DNA of 45,812 bases, from positions 1 to 45,812 of the forward strand of contig JADJNA010000035.1 of assembly GCA_016709305.1 (NCBI GenBank). The letters are read 5' to 3'. Below are positions 8,597 to 16,443 of this stretch, piece by piece. Position 1 is the stretch's first letter; the number at the start of each line of letters is the position of its first letter. The notes under the pieces were generated by a model that saw only the letters and a list, made by a program, of their open reading frames with translations, did not search any database and was not told the DNA's origin. The DNA comes from Candidatus Villigracilis saccharophilus. GTDB taxonomy: Bacteria; Chloroflexota; Anaerolineae; Anaerolineales; Villigracilaceae. Position numbers and translations under genes: made by a program.

Positions 8597-9436
8597 TTAT
8601 TCCCGCAAACGCGCATCCATCCAGAGCGTCATGGTCTTGAATACCTCATTCTTCTCGGATTCGTTGTGAAGTTCGTGATAGGCGTCTTCCCATAAGACAA
8701 GAGTGCACTTTTCCTTGAGCGGGGCGGCGAATTCCGTACTGCTCGTGGGAAAAGCGATCATATCCGCCTTGCCATGCATAAGCAATAAGGGGAGCGAAAA
8801 TTCCCCCGCGTGAGCCAGCGTCCAGCTTGTCACACCGATCATGACCTTGCCAAAACCTAGAGAAATCTTATCATGCACAAGCGGATCTTTGCTGTAAGCT
8901 TGAACCACCTTCTCGTCACGCGAAATGCCCTTTGGATCCAAGCCGCTCGCGATGGCAACCTTTGGCATAAGCGCCCCCAATACTTTCGCCAGCATCACCT
9001 TTAGCGCTTGAGCTTCAATGGCAGTGTGCAAGCCGGAACTGGTGGCAATCACGCCCTTAACATCAGGCTTGCGAAGTAATCCGTAATGCAAAACCTGAAT
9101 ACCCCCAAGGCTATGTCCATATAAAAAGAGTGGCAGACCAGGGTATCGTACACGCGCCTGTTCAAGTAAAACATCAATATCCTGCATAAAATCTTCAATG
9201 GAGGATATATGTCCGCGCGGACCGCCGGAACGACCATGTCCGCGCAAATCTGTGCCGAAGAGAACAAACCCTTCCTTTCCAAATGCCTCAGCCACATGCG
9301 CATAACGCGAAGAATGTTCACCCAGCCCATGCACAAGACAGACCACGGCCTTGGGGGACAGGACAGTCGGCTCCCAACCCTGCACAAAAATATCTAAACC
9401 ATCGTGTGCTTTCCAAGTCGTTTCAAAATGCTTCAT
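8597..9436 (-). CDS. Alpha/beta hydrolase, monoacylglycerol-lipase-like
   Basis: Serine hydrolase of 279 residues. It shows the oxyanion strand CLVHGLGEHSSRYAHVAE, the DLRGHGRSGGPRGH block typical of the lysophospholipase/monoglyceride lipase group, the nucleophile elbow YGHSLGG, the acid in LLLMHGKADMIAF and the histidine in EDAYHELHNE. It probably cleaves lipid or other small esters in the cytoplasm. I place the start at 9436 rather than the ATG at 9448: a perfect GGAGG lies five bases before 9436 and is itself part of the earlier ATG-GAG-GCT codons. With this start the gene begins one base after the stop of the GNAT gene, fitting translational coupling in the same operon. Confidence 0.85.
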   Translation of the reverse strand: MKHFETTWKAHDGLDIFVQGWEPTVLSPKAVVCLVHGLGEHSSRYAHVAEAFGKEGFVLFGTDLRGHGRSGGPRGHISSIEDFMQDIDVLLEQARVRYPGLPLFLYGHSLGGIQVLHYGLLRKPDVKGVIATSSGLHTAIEAQALKVMLAKVLGALMPKVAIASGLDPKGISRDEKVVQAYSKDPLVHDKISLGFGKVMIGVTSWTLAHAGEFSLPLLLMHGKADMIAFPTSSTEFAAPLKEKCTLVLWEDAYHELHNESEKNEVFKTMTLWMDARLRE

Positions 9437-9437
9437 C

Positions 9438-10391
9438 TCAGCCTCCATTTGATTTTAAATTCACACTTTCGTGCCTGGCAGCTTCAGCCATTTTATTCAC
9501 GGGATAAACAAATACAGGAAATTGTTCGCCGGTTCGGACAAACCCCAATTTTTTATAGAGAGATAAGGAGGCCGCGTTATCCGACTGTGTGTTGACAGTC
9601 AACCTACTTAATTGATGCGAATCGAGCGTCTGGATCATGCCGCTCACCAAAGCAGCACCCACCCCCCTGCCCTGCGCTTCCGCCTTTACTCCAAGCCTGG
9701 CGAGGTGCGCCCCAAATGAATTCCCTGTGGTGAGTTGGTATCCGATCACCCCCGAATCATCCTCAGCAATTGTGGCGCTGACAGACTGGGAAAACGCGCG
9801 GCTTAGACCATCCAAAGTATTATGCCAAAACCAGCCAAACGCATCCAAATCCACGTTCACTACGGCAGGCAGATCCGCTTCACGCATGGGACGGATATGT
9901 ATTCCCTGCGGCGTTGGAAAAGATCCCATGGTTTCCTTTATCATTTGAAGCAGAATGATACTTTGGTTTAGTTCAAACCCGCTGGAAAATAAAATATCCT
10001 GAAACCATTGCTTGACCGCGATTGCCGCAATCTGCGCCTGTGGATTGGCGCGCAAGACTTCACCGCGAGCCGCCTCCCAGAGGGCGGACCAAGCTTCGGG
10101 TTGTTTGCGCGCCTGGCTTTGACCAGGTACGTCAAAAGAATGGATCGTATGTGGAGAATAAGCAAAAAGGCGAATCCACGCGACTTGTGGAGGGTCTTCA
10201 GGGCAGGCTAATACGCCCGTAATATGCCGTCCATCCTCTTCCATCACCCAGTAATTTGGAGAGCCAATCCATTCAAGTGGAATACGCCAATCCAAATGGC
10301 GATGACTTGTAACTTCATTATGGATAAGATTTGCGATCTGAAGTTGATCTTCAAGGACCGCGCGGCGAATCTGAACACTAACGTTGATCAT
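9438..10391 (-). CDS. GNAT N-acetyltransferase with an extra N-terminal GNAT-like half
   Basis: 317 residues. The C-terminal half is a clear GNAT acyltransferase: IHIRPMREADLPAVV, the acetyl-CoA loop LGVKAEAQGRGVGAALV, and the closing NDAASLSLYKKLGF-like pattern seen as DNAASLSLYKKLGFVR. The N-terminal half (VQIRRAVLEDQLQIANLIHNEV) resembles the start of a second, degenerate GNAT fold without a readable Q/RxxGxG/A loop. Tandem GNAT proteins often use one half for substrate binding. The substrate cannot be read. Its ATG overlaps the upstream TPR gene in ATGA, and the downstream hydrolase starts one base after its stop, so the three are coupled. Confidence 0.8.
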   Translation of the reverse strand: MINVSVQIRRAVLEDQLQIANLIHNEVTSHRHLDWRIPLEWIGSPNYWVMEEDGRHITGVLACPEDPPQVAWIRLFAYSPHTIHSFDVPGQSQARKQPEAWSALWEAARGEVLRANPQAQIAAIAVKQWFQDILFSSGFELNQSIILLQMIKETMGSFPTPQGIHIRPMREADLPAVVNVDLDAFGWFWHNTLDGLSRAFSQSVSATIAEDDSGVIGYQLTTGNSFGAHLARLGVKAEAQGRGVGAALVSGMIQTLDSHQLSRLTVNTQSDNAASLSLYKKLGFVRTGEQFPVFVYPVNKMAEAARHESVNLKSNGG

Positions 10392-10909
10392 TTAATTAAA
10401 CGGAGAAAGAATTTTAAGATGCGCTCAAAAAAAGTGGGATTATCCTTTACATCCAGTGAACCCATCATCTTAAACGCCGAATCAGTGAGGCTGCCTTTTT
10501 TGAGTTTAATCGCCGCCGCAGATTTCATCACCATTGAAAGGAGATCACCCTCCCCCACCTGCGCAAATAATTCAGCAGATCGTTCGTACGCAGCGATGGC
10601 TTCATCATGACGATTCAGGCTATCGAGTGCTGCAGCCTGATTCCCGACAGCCATCCCCTGACGTTTTATATCCCCAAGGCCCGCAAAGGTTTGGTCCGTG
10701 CCAAGCGCGGCATCCAACGCTTCCTGCGCCTTGCCAGCCTGCAGCAAAGCCACACTCAAATTATTCATCATTTCAGCAGTCATCAGGTCTGAGTGATCTG
10801 CTTTGAATCCCTCGGCGGCTTGACGGAACAAACCAGCCGCCTGGTCGAACTGTTTATTCTCGAAGGCTTGTTTGCCTTGCGCGGCGATCTGAGCAGGTTC
10901 GAATTTCAT
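10388..10909 (-). CDS. Small TPR-type protein
   Basis: 173 residues of predicted helix pairs: IAAQGKQAFENKQFDQAAGLFRQAAEGF, MNNLSVALLQAGKAQEALDAA, MAVGNQAAALDSLNRHDEAIAAYERSAELF. This is about four TPR units followed by a hydrophobic, basic tail (FFERILKFFLRLIK) that could touch a membrane. There is no signal peptide and no enzyme motif. It lies 25 bases after the XRE regulator and overlaps the GNAT start by four bases (ATGA), so it is part of that operon. The function is unknown; a scaffold or adaptor role is inference. Confidence 0.75.
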   Translation of the reverse strand: MKFEPAQIAAQGKQAFENKQFDQAAGLFRQAAEGFKADHSDLMTAEMMNNLSVALLQAGKAQEALDAALGTDQTFAGLGDIKRQGMAVGNQAAALDSLNRHDEAIAAYERSAELFAQVGEGDLLSMVMKSAAAIKLKKGSLTDSAFKMMGSLDVKDNPTFFERILKFFLRLIK

Positions 10910-10934
10910 GATGGTCTTTCAATTCAGATTTACT

Positions 10935-11609
10935 TTAGAGGGTAATATCCAACAAGCCTTCGGCCACCGAGCGCAGTTTTTCGCGTGACATTTCACTGAG
11001 TTTCATGGCCAATTCAAGATACGGGCGATTGACGGGCTGACAGACAAAGTTCTGCATATCTGGAGACAGATCCACAAATTTTTGCAATGCCCGTTGACTA
11101 TTTAACCACTGGCCAACCGGCCCATTCTGGTCAAAGAATGTTTCGACACGACTCCCCATGACCGCAAGAATGCTTTCAAGTTCCGGCACGGGAATTGGGC
11201 GCTCACCCATTTCATAGGCGGTCAGGCGTGCTGATTTAATCCCGCTTGCTGTTGAAAGATGCCGAATGGACATATTTACCTTATTGCGCTCCTGACGTAA
11301 AAGCGCGCCGATCATACGCTGCCGCAATGAAATCAAACGGGCAGTATCGGTTTGCGCCATCGGAGTAGACAAATCAGATTTAGTCTCCCTGCCCCAAAAA
11401 TGAGAAAGCGGAAGTTTTAGATAAAAGACAAGTGTCTCCAATTCAGGAAGGGAGGGTGAACGGCGTCCCTCCTCGTATGCCTGGAACAAGCCCGGCTTGA
11501 CCCCGATCGCATCCGCACATTCCTTAACACTGCGGCGTTCAGCCAGACGCGCATCCCGAATAAGCAAGCCAAGTTTCTTTTCACGAATTGTGATCTGAGC
11601 GTTGTTCAT
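10935..11609 (-). CDS. XRE-family regulator with two helix-turn-helix domains
   Basis: 224 residues with tandem Cro/C1-type HTH domains. The first is at about residues 12 to 66 (LGLLIRDARLAERRSVKECADAIGV, then LFQAYEEGRRSPSLPELETL). The second is at about 100 to 155 (IGALLRQERNKVNMSIRHLSTASGI, then LTAYEMGERPIPVPELESIL). The C-terminal 65 residues are helical (YLELAMKLSEMSREKLRSVAEGL) and may dimerise. Two HTH units in one chain suggest binding of a split or palindromic operator, and an imperfect palindrome lies about 40 bases upstream of its own start. It heads the TPR-GNAT-hydrolase operon and follows cpaF, so it may control either set. Targets are unknown. Confidence 0.85.
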   Translation of the reverse strand: MNNAQITIREKKLGLLIRDARLAERRSVKECADAIGVKPGLFQAYEEGRRSPSLPELETLVFYLKLPLSHFWGRETKSDLSTPMAQTDTARLISLRQRMIGALLRQERNKVNMSIRHLSTASGIKSARLTAYEMGERPIPVPELESILAVMGSRVETFFDQNGPVGQWLNSQRALQKFVDLSPDMQNFVCQPVNRPYLELAMKLSEMSREKLRSVAEGLLDITL

Positions 11610-11645
11610 AATTCCTCTACGTAGATGACCGTATGTACTTTAAAC

Positions 11646-11667
11646 AACCTACCTTGCGGGTTAGGTT
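11646..11667. promoter_or_regulatory. Candidate operator palindrome upstream of the XRE gene
   Basis: AACCTA (11646-11651) and TAGGTT (11662-11667) form an inverted repeat with a 10-base spacer, centred about 47 bases before the regulator's start. A perfect TATAAT on the minus strand at 11696-11701 lies upstream of it, so a protein bound here would sit in the early transcribed region. Autoregulation is inference. Confidence 0.35.
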
Positions 11668-11695
11668 ATTTATGCGGCACTGTCCAGATGCTTAG

Positions 11696-11701
11696 ATTAT
11701 A
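11696..11701 (-). promoter_or_regulatory. Candidate -10 box for the XRE operon
   Basis: TATAAT on the minus strand, ten bases after the cpaF stop codon and about 87 bases before the XRE start. No convincing -35 box at 16 to 18 bases. It would separate the XRE operon from cpaF. Confidence 0.3.
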
Positions 11702-11711
11702 GCAGAGTGTT

Positions 11712-13025
11712 TCAACGGCGCGAGTTCTGATTGGCGGATAGTTTCGGAGCAAAAACATCGGCGCTGAGCTTAAATCCAGCTGCCACAAGCCGCGGTGTAA
11801 AGTTGGGGCGGATGCCTGTTGCGCTCACCTCGCCGATAACTTTTCCATCCGGCGAAGTATCTGTTTGATTAAATTTAAATATATCAGTCAAGACAATGAT
11901 CTCGCCTTCCATTCCCGCCACTTCAGTAACGGCTGTTACTTTGCGTTGACCATCTTTCAGACGTGTCTGCTGCACGATCAGATCAACAGCCGATGATATT
12001 TGCTGACGCACCACCTTGAGCGGCAGATCCATGCCAGCCATCAGCACAAGCGTTTCGATGCGGGAGATGGCATCACGAGGTGTATTCGCGTGCACGGTCG
12101 TTAAAGAACCATCGTGACCGGTGTTCATGGCCTGGAGCATGTCCAATGCTTCTCCGCCGCGCACTTCACCCACTACAATTCTATCCGGGCGCATACGCAG
12201 AGAATTTTTTACAAGTTCACGAATGGATACAGCGTGCAGTCCATCAATATTGGCTGTTTTGGTCTCCATGCGCATGACATGATCCTGTTGAAGCTGCAGT
12301 TCAGCGGCATCCTCAATGGTGATAATGCGTTCATTTTCAGGGATATATCCCGACATCACATTTAATAGGGTTGTCTTGCCTGAACCCGTACCGCCGGAGA
12401 TAATAATATTAAAACGCGCTTTTACGCAGGCTTCCAAAAAATCCGCCATTTGCCTGGTCATCGAACCCAAATTGATCAAGTCCTCGACTTTCAATTTATC
12501 CTTACGGAACTTGCGGATGGTAATAGACGGGCCATCGATTGCAACAGGACGCACCACTGCATTCACCCGCGACCCATCCGGCAGGCGCGCATCCACTGTG
12601 GGTGAATCAGCATCCACATGACGTCCCAGGGGCAGAATGATGCGGTCAATCACCCGCAGAACATGATCGTCATCATCAAAAGTGATGGCGCTCTTGGTAA
12701 GCTTTCCCTGTTTTTCAACGAAGATCTTCTTGGGACCGTTGACCATGATCTCTGTAACTTCTTCATCATCCAGCAAAGACTGGATCGGGCCAAAACCAAA
12801 CAGATCGTTGAATACCTGGTCAAAGATCTGCTTGCGTAGATCTTCAGGCAGTTTCAATTGCGTCTGTTCAAAGACCTTGCCGATATTCTCATGTGCAAAG
12901 ACGGCGCGCTGGGCGCTGGGGATTTGTTCGGTTTCAAGTACACGTAAAAGGTTGTCTGAAAGATATTTTTTAATCGGGAAAGATCCTGACTGGTGAGCTT
13001 GGCTGAACCGGCTGCCGCGTTCCAC
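11712..13025 (-). CDS. cpaF: CpaF/TadA-type secretion ATPase
   Basis: Hexameric ATPase of the type II/IV secretion superfamily that powers Tad/Flp pilus or related export machines. An N-terminal helical domain (ENIGKVFEQTQLKLPEDLRKQ, LFGFGPIQSLLDDEEVTEIMVNG) leads to the ATPase core: Walker A SGGTGSGKTTLLN, Asp box ITIEDAAELQLQ, Walker B and His box RPDRIVVGEVRGGEALDMLQ, NTGHDGSLTTVHAN. The start is unclear. The frame stays open to 13118, but its first 50 codons are an out-of-frame reading of the small gene at 12970-13293 and resemble no CpaF. I give the GTG at 13025 as the latest plausible start, without a good ribosome site. A missing base in the A6 run at 12966-12971 would join it to an ATG at 13042. 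No TadB, TadC or pilin gene is present nearby. Confidence 0.88.
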   Translation of the reverse strand: MERGSRFSQAHQSGSFPIKKYLSDNLLRVLETEQIPSAQRAVFAHENIGKVFEQTQLKLPEDLRKQIFDQVFNDLFGFGPIQSLLDDEEVTEIMVNGPKKIFVEKQGKLTKSAITFDDDDHVLRVIDRIILPLGRHVDADSPTVDARLPDGSRVNAVVRPVAIDGPSITIRKFRKDKLKVEDLINLGSMTRQMADFLEACVKARFNIIISGGTGSGKTTLLNVMSGYIPENERIITIEDAAELQLQQDHVMRMETKTANIDGLHAVSIRELVKNSLRMRPDRIVVGEVRGGEALDMLQAMNTGHDGSLTTVHANTPRDAISRIETLVLMAGMDLPLKVVRQQISSAVDLIVQQTRLKDGQRKVTAVTEVAGMEGEIIVLTDIFKFNQTDTSPDGKVIGEVSATGIRPNFTPRLVAAGFKLSADVFAPKLSANQNSRR

Positions 13026-13293
13026 CAGCAGGCATGATCCATATGATCTGACTTCGCTGAATGGCCATGAATGAAGTTGTGTAAAGGACTTCATCATCCG
13101 CCCCATAAACAGTCGCATCGGTTACAGCCAGGAATTTTTCATCCCGTTCAAGTTCATTCTTCAAGCGCTCGCCGTCCTTCACATGCACGAATCCTCTTAC
13201 AAGATGAGCGCTGGTCTGTATCACTGCAGAGACCGGCAATTTCCTGACAACATCGGTATAGTACTTGCCTTTCTGATCATATTCAATTGTCAT
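12970..13293 (-). CDS. Small conserved-looking protein between cpaE and cpaF
   Basis: 107 residues, with a good GGAG six bases before the ATG. The sequence alternates strands and short loops: VSAVIQTSAHLVRGFVHV, a charged segment RLKNELERDEKFLAVTDATV, then VLYTTSFMAIQRSQIIWIMP. This looks like a small beta-rich domain. I recall similar short proteins beside signalling and pilus genes in Chloroflexota (a DUF6812-like type), but cannot confirm it. The last 20 residues (from AGGTRQPVQP) look like run-on sequence and overlap cpaF, so the true C-terminus may be near IIWIMP if a base is missing here. The function is unknown; a regulatory or assembly role with CpaE/CpaF is inference. Confidence 0.65.
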   Translation of the reverse strand: MTIEYDQKGKYYTDVVRKLPVSAVIQTSAHLVRGFVHVKDGERLKNELERDEKFLAVTDATVYGADDEVLYTTSFMAIQRSQIIWIMPAGGTRQPVQPSSPVRIFPD

Positions 13294-13334
13294 ACCAACT
13301 CCATATAAAAATTTAAAATAATATACCCGCCAGT

Positions 13335-14486
13335 TTATTCCGCGCGTATTTTTCTAGCCAGAGCAATCATTTCGCTGACCATATCCTTGAAAACAATTAC
13401 TGCAGTGTCGCGCGGGAATTTTAAAATGAATGGCTGATGATGTGCATTCGCGAAGGACAAATTACTGCTGAGATGCGGAATGGTCGCATTTACCGGGATC
13501 TCGATCATTTTCTCCGCCTCAGCCTTGCTCACTCCTTCCGGTCCTGCGGCGCGGTTAAGGATCGTGTAAACAGAGGATGCCGCCACCCCTTTGCCTTTGA
13601 GATATTTCCACAAGGGCTTCGTCAAGGAAACGGCACTCACGTCAGTGCCAATGACCAAGACACTAATATCTGCATATTTAATAAGCGGTAAAGTGATCTT
13701 GGAAAGCGAGCGGCCAATATCGATCAAAACATAATCATGTGATTCTTTCAACGCTTTGACAATATCCCAAATGCGCCCGACCTTCAAATAATTGCTGGTC
13801 TCCGGATCCGGCGAACCAGCCAGCAACTTAAAACCCCAAATATGCATTTCCGGTAATTGCTCACGGAAGAAGTCAGCGGTGGTTTCTGCGGGGAGCATAT
13901 CTGCAACAGTGACGATATTTTGCATTCCTTCATAACCTACAATTGGCGCAATGGATCCAATCGGCAACACCATATCGACAACCACAATACGCGCTTGTGG
14001 TTGCTGTTGTGAAATATTCATCGCCATGTTGGCGCACAATGAAGAAGTGCCGGTTCCACCTTTTGCACTTAAGAAGACCATCAACAGACCACCCTCTTTT
14101 ACGGCCGCTGCTGTAATACCGAACAAACGGGTAATCGCTTCCTTGAGGAGTGCCAACGCCTGGCCGGACTTTGTTATATATTCACTAAAGCCAGCATCCA
14201 GGCATGATTTAATACGAACCATGCCTGGGTCGCTGCTTAATGCGATGAGGGGCATGGCAGAAGTACGCGGATCCTGTTTCAATTTGTGAGCGATCTCCTC
14301 CCCTTTGAGATCCATTAAAGTTGGGTCAATGATCGCGATGTCCGGGTGATCGCGCCAGGCGCTGATCAAACCCTCCTTACCGGAGCCTGCCTGGATCACC
14401 TCATATTTTTGATCCACGAGGGCACGGGTGATGAAGTTACGACTGGCGACATCTGCATCAATAATCAGGATTTTCTTTTCAGGCAT
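13335..14486 (-). CDS. cpaE: CpaE/TadZ-like receiver-ParA ATPase
   Basis: 383 residues. Residues 1 to about 120 are a response-regulator receiver fold (ILIIDADVASRNFITRAL, the phosphoacceptor region IAIIDPTLMDLKGEE, MPLIALSSD, and EYITKSG with the conserved Lys). Residues about 130 to 383 are a MinD/ParA-type ATPase with the deviant Walker A FLSAKGGTGTSSLCANMA, then VVVDMVLPIGSIAPIVG and YVLIDIGRSLSK. This is the CpaE/TadZ architecture, which positions Tad pilus machines at the cell pole. The usual DxD acidic pair near the N-terminus is present as DAD. It precedes the small protein and cpaF in the same direction and follows a response regulator with a 35-base gap, so phospho-control from that block is plausible. 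Confidence 0.88.
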   Translation of the reverse strand: MPEKKILIIDADVASRNFITRALVDQKYEVIQAGSGKEGLISAWRDHPDIAIIDPTLMDLKGEEIAHKLKQDPRTSAMPLIALSSDPGMVRIKSCLDAGFSEYITKSGQALALLKEAITRLFGITAAAVKEGGLLMVFLSAKGGTGTSSLCANMAMNISQQQPQARIVVVDMVLPIGSIAPIVGYEGMQNIVTVADMLPAETTADFFREQLPEMHIWGFKLLAGSPDPETSNYLKVGRIWDIVKALKESHDYVLIDIGRSLSKITLPLIKYADISVLVIGTDVSAVSLTKPLWKYLKGKGVAASSVYTILNRAAGPEGVSKAEAEKMIEIPVNATIPHLSSNLSFANAHHQPFILKFPRDTAVIVFKDMVSEMIALARKIRAE

Positions 14487-14521
14487 TTCTTATTTCCTGC
14501 ATACAACGTGGCGCGCTTGAT

Positions 14522-15217
14522 CTAGGATTCAAGTGGCGGCATCAAGTATCCTAACCCGGAACGGGTGACAATATGATGCGGATTGTGAGCATCCTCCTCC
14601 AGCTTTTGGCGTAAACGCGCAATGCTCACCCATAAGATCTCCTTATCATTTTTATATTCAACACCCCACACACTGGTCAACAATTCTTCAGAGGTGAGGA
14701 TCTTACCAATGTTATGCGCAAACTGAAGCAAAAGACGATATTCAGTGGCAGACAGTGAAACAGGATTCTCGTCGCGCCACACTTCTGCACGGGCGAAATC
14801 GATCTTGAGATCATCATGCGTAAAGAAGCGCGCCTGCGATGTTTCAGCCGGCGGCTGCGCGCGGCGCAAAACTGCCCGGACCCGCGCCAGTAATTCAGTT
14901 GCGGAAAACGGTTTGACCAAATAATCATCAGCGCCAAGGTCAAGTCCGCGGACTCGATCCTGTTCCTCGCCGCGTGCTGTCAGGATCACAATAGGCACGT
15001 TCGAGAATTCACGCAATCGCTGACAGACGCCAAAGCCATCCAGACGAGGCATCATTACATCCAGCAAAACCAGGTCGATCGGTTGTGCTGAAAATACATC
15101 CAATGCCTGGACACCGTCTTGCGCAGTAGAGACTTCATAACCTTCTGTCCGCAGGTTTGCCTCCAAAAGGCGCAGGTAACGAGGTTCATCATCAACGATC
15201 AAAATTCTCTTGGACAT
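14522..15217 (-). CDS. OmpR/PhoB-family response regulator
   Basis: 231 residues. The receiver domain (residues 1 to about 120) has the acidic pair IVDDEPRY, the phosphoacceptor in LVLLDVMMPRLDG, the Thr/Ser switch in IVILTARGEE and the Lys in DDYLVKPFSATELLARV. The C-terminal winged helix (from about residue 135) has LSATEYRLLLQFAHNIGKILTSEELL and a final recognition segment VSIARLRQKLEED with GLGYLM. It binds DNA as a phosphorylated dimer. It follows two histidine kinases in the same direction with gaps of a few tens of bases, so one or both are its likely partners. The start ATG has GGAG about seven bases upstream. Confidence 0.93.
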   Translation of the reverse strand: MSKRILIVDDEPRYLRLLEANLRTEGYEVSTAQDGVQALDVFSAQPIDLVLLDVMMPRLDGFGVCQRLREFSNVPIVILTARGEEQDRVRGLDLGADDYLVKPFSATELLARVRAVLRRAQPPAETSQARFFTHDDLKIDFARAEVWRDENPVSLSATEYRLLLQFAHNIGKILTSEELLTSVWGVEYKNDKEILWVSIARLRQKLEEDAHNPHHIVTRSGLGYLMPPLES

Positions 15218-15250
15218 GTGGATCTCCTTAAGGACAATGAATAATAAAGG

Positions 15251-16441
15251 TTAAATCTGCGGACGGTCAATGGGCAGTTCCATAATGAAGGTTGTCCCTT
15301 GCCCTAACTCAGACTCTACCCAAATATTACCATGATGTGCCATAACAATTTGCTTGCAAATATACAACCCCAGCCCCGTCCCAGTGACAGTCCTCTCGCC
15401 TGGAACACGATAGAAACGTTCAAACAAAAAGGGCAGGTAATCTTCCGGAATGCCTTCGCCGTTATCGGCAAAGGTGACGCGCAGGTAATCTCCAGCAATC
15501 GCCATGCTGATCAATATTTCAGCGCCTGGGGCATATTTTATGGCGTTACTGAATAAATTATTAAATACCTGCGAAAGCCGCATCGCATCGCCCTGTATTG
15601 GCGTGAGAGATTCAAAATTAAAGGTGATCTTCAACTCGGGTCGGTGCGTCTTAATACGTGTCGCAACGTCGCGCAAAAGGGCATCAAGCCGAATTGGAGC
15701 GAATTTAAATTGGATGGTCTTGCTTTGCAAGCGCGCGGACTCAAGCATATCTTCGATCAATCTCGTCAGGCGGTCTGCTTCCTCATCAATGATATTTAGG
15801 AATTCGCGCTGGGTTTCCAAATCCCAGGTGGTGTCCTGTCTTAGCAGGCTGGTACTGTATCCTTTAATAAAGCCAAGCGGAGTCCGAAGTTCATGTGAAA
15901 TGGTCGAGACAAAATCATCCTGTAGACGCATTTGCCTTTGTACCGAATCCAATTCTGCACGCGCCTCCTGAAGATCCCGCCGCTCGATCAGCGTGGCAGC
16001 CCAAAACGCTTGCAGGGATGCCATTTGAATATGCTGCATGGAATAAGCCGGCCCGCCGAATCGAATGACCACCAGCGCGCCGTTCAATTTACCGCCAACA
16101 AACAAGGGAAAACCAATAAGATGCGCCAATGCCAATCGGTCGGGGTCTTCGGAACCAAGCACAGGCTCCTTAATAACTTTTTTACCTGTTGTAATTACTT
16201 CGTTCGCAAGGCTCTCTCCCCAGGCAGCCTCAGCTTCCGCATTTTTGCCGCGCCCCATGGCCCGCGCATATGCAACTTCTAATCCTTTTGTCCGCGGGTC
16301 GATTAGATAGATCGCGACATTATCGAAAACAAAAGAACCGCGCATGGATAAAAAGATCGTATCCATCCCGGCTTTCCAGTCATGTTTCTTCTGGATCTCT
16401 TCAAACAATTCGTTCAAAAGGGTGAGGGTGACAGTATCCAT
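15251..16441 (-). CDS. GAF-domain sensor histidine kinase
   Basis: 396 residues, no membrane segment. Residues about 20 to 150 form a GAF-type sensor domain (FDNVAIYLIDPRTKGLEVAYARA, GFPLFVGGKLNGALVVIRFGG). A short coiled coil leads to the H box STISHELRTPLGFIKGYS with the phosphorylated H183. The ATPase has the N box FNNLFSNAIKYAP, G1 box FADNGEGIPEDYLPFLFERF and G2 box GTGLGLYICKQIVMAHHG. It is a soluble kinase that probably senses a small molecule or a partner protein. It starts two bases after the stop of the next kinase upstream, with GGGAG before the ATG, and precedes the response regulator, so all three are one operon. Confidence 0.92.
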   Translation of the reverse strand: MDTVTLTLLNELFEEIQKKHDWKAGMDTIFLSMRGSFVFDNVAIYLIDPRTKGLEVAYARAMGRGKNAEAEAAWGESLANEVITTGKKVIKEPVLGSEDPDRLALAHLIGFPLFVGGKLNGALVVIRFGGPAYSMQHIQMASLQAFWAATLIERRDLQEARAELDSVQRQMRLQDDFVSTISHELRTPLGFIKGYSTSLLRQDTTWDLETQREFLNIIDEEADRLTRLIEDMLESARLQSKTIQFKFAPIRLDALLRDVATRIKTHRPELKITFNFESLTPIQGDAMRLSQVFNNLFSNAIKYAPGAEILISMAIAGDYLRVTFADNGEGIPEDYLPFLFERFYRVPGERTVTGTGLGLYICKQIVMAHHGNIWVESELGQGTTFIMELPIDRPQI

Positions 16442-16443
16442 GC

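Noticed and set aside
13026..13118. N-terminal extension of cpaF to 13118
   Set aside because: It is an out-of-frame reading of the small upstream gene and matches nothing in CpaF proteins.
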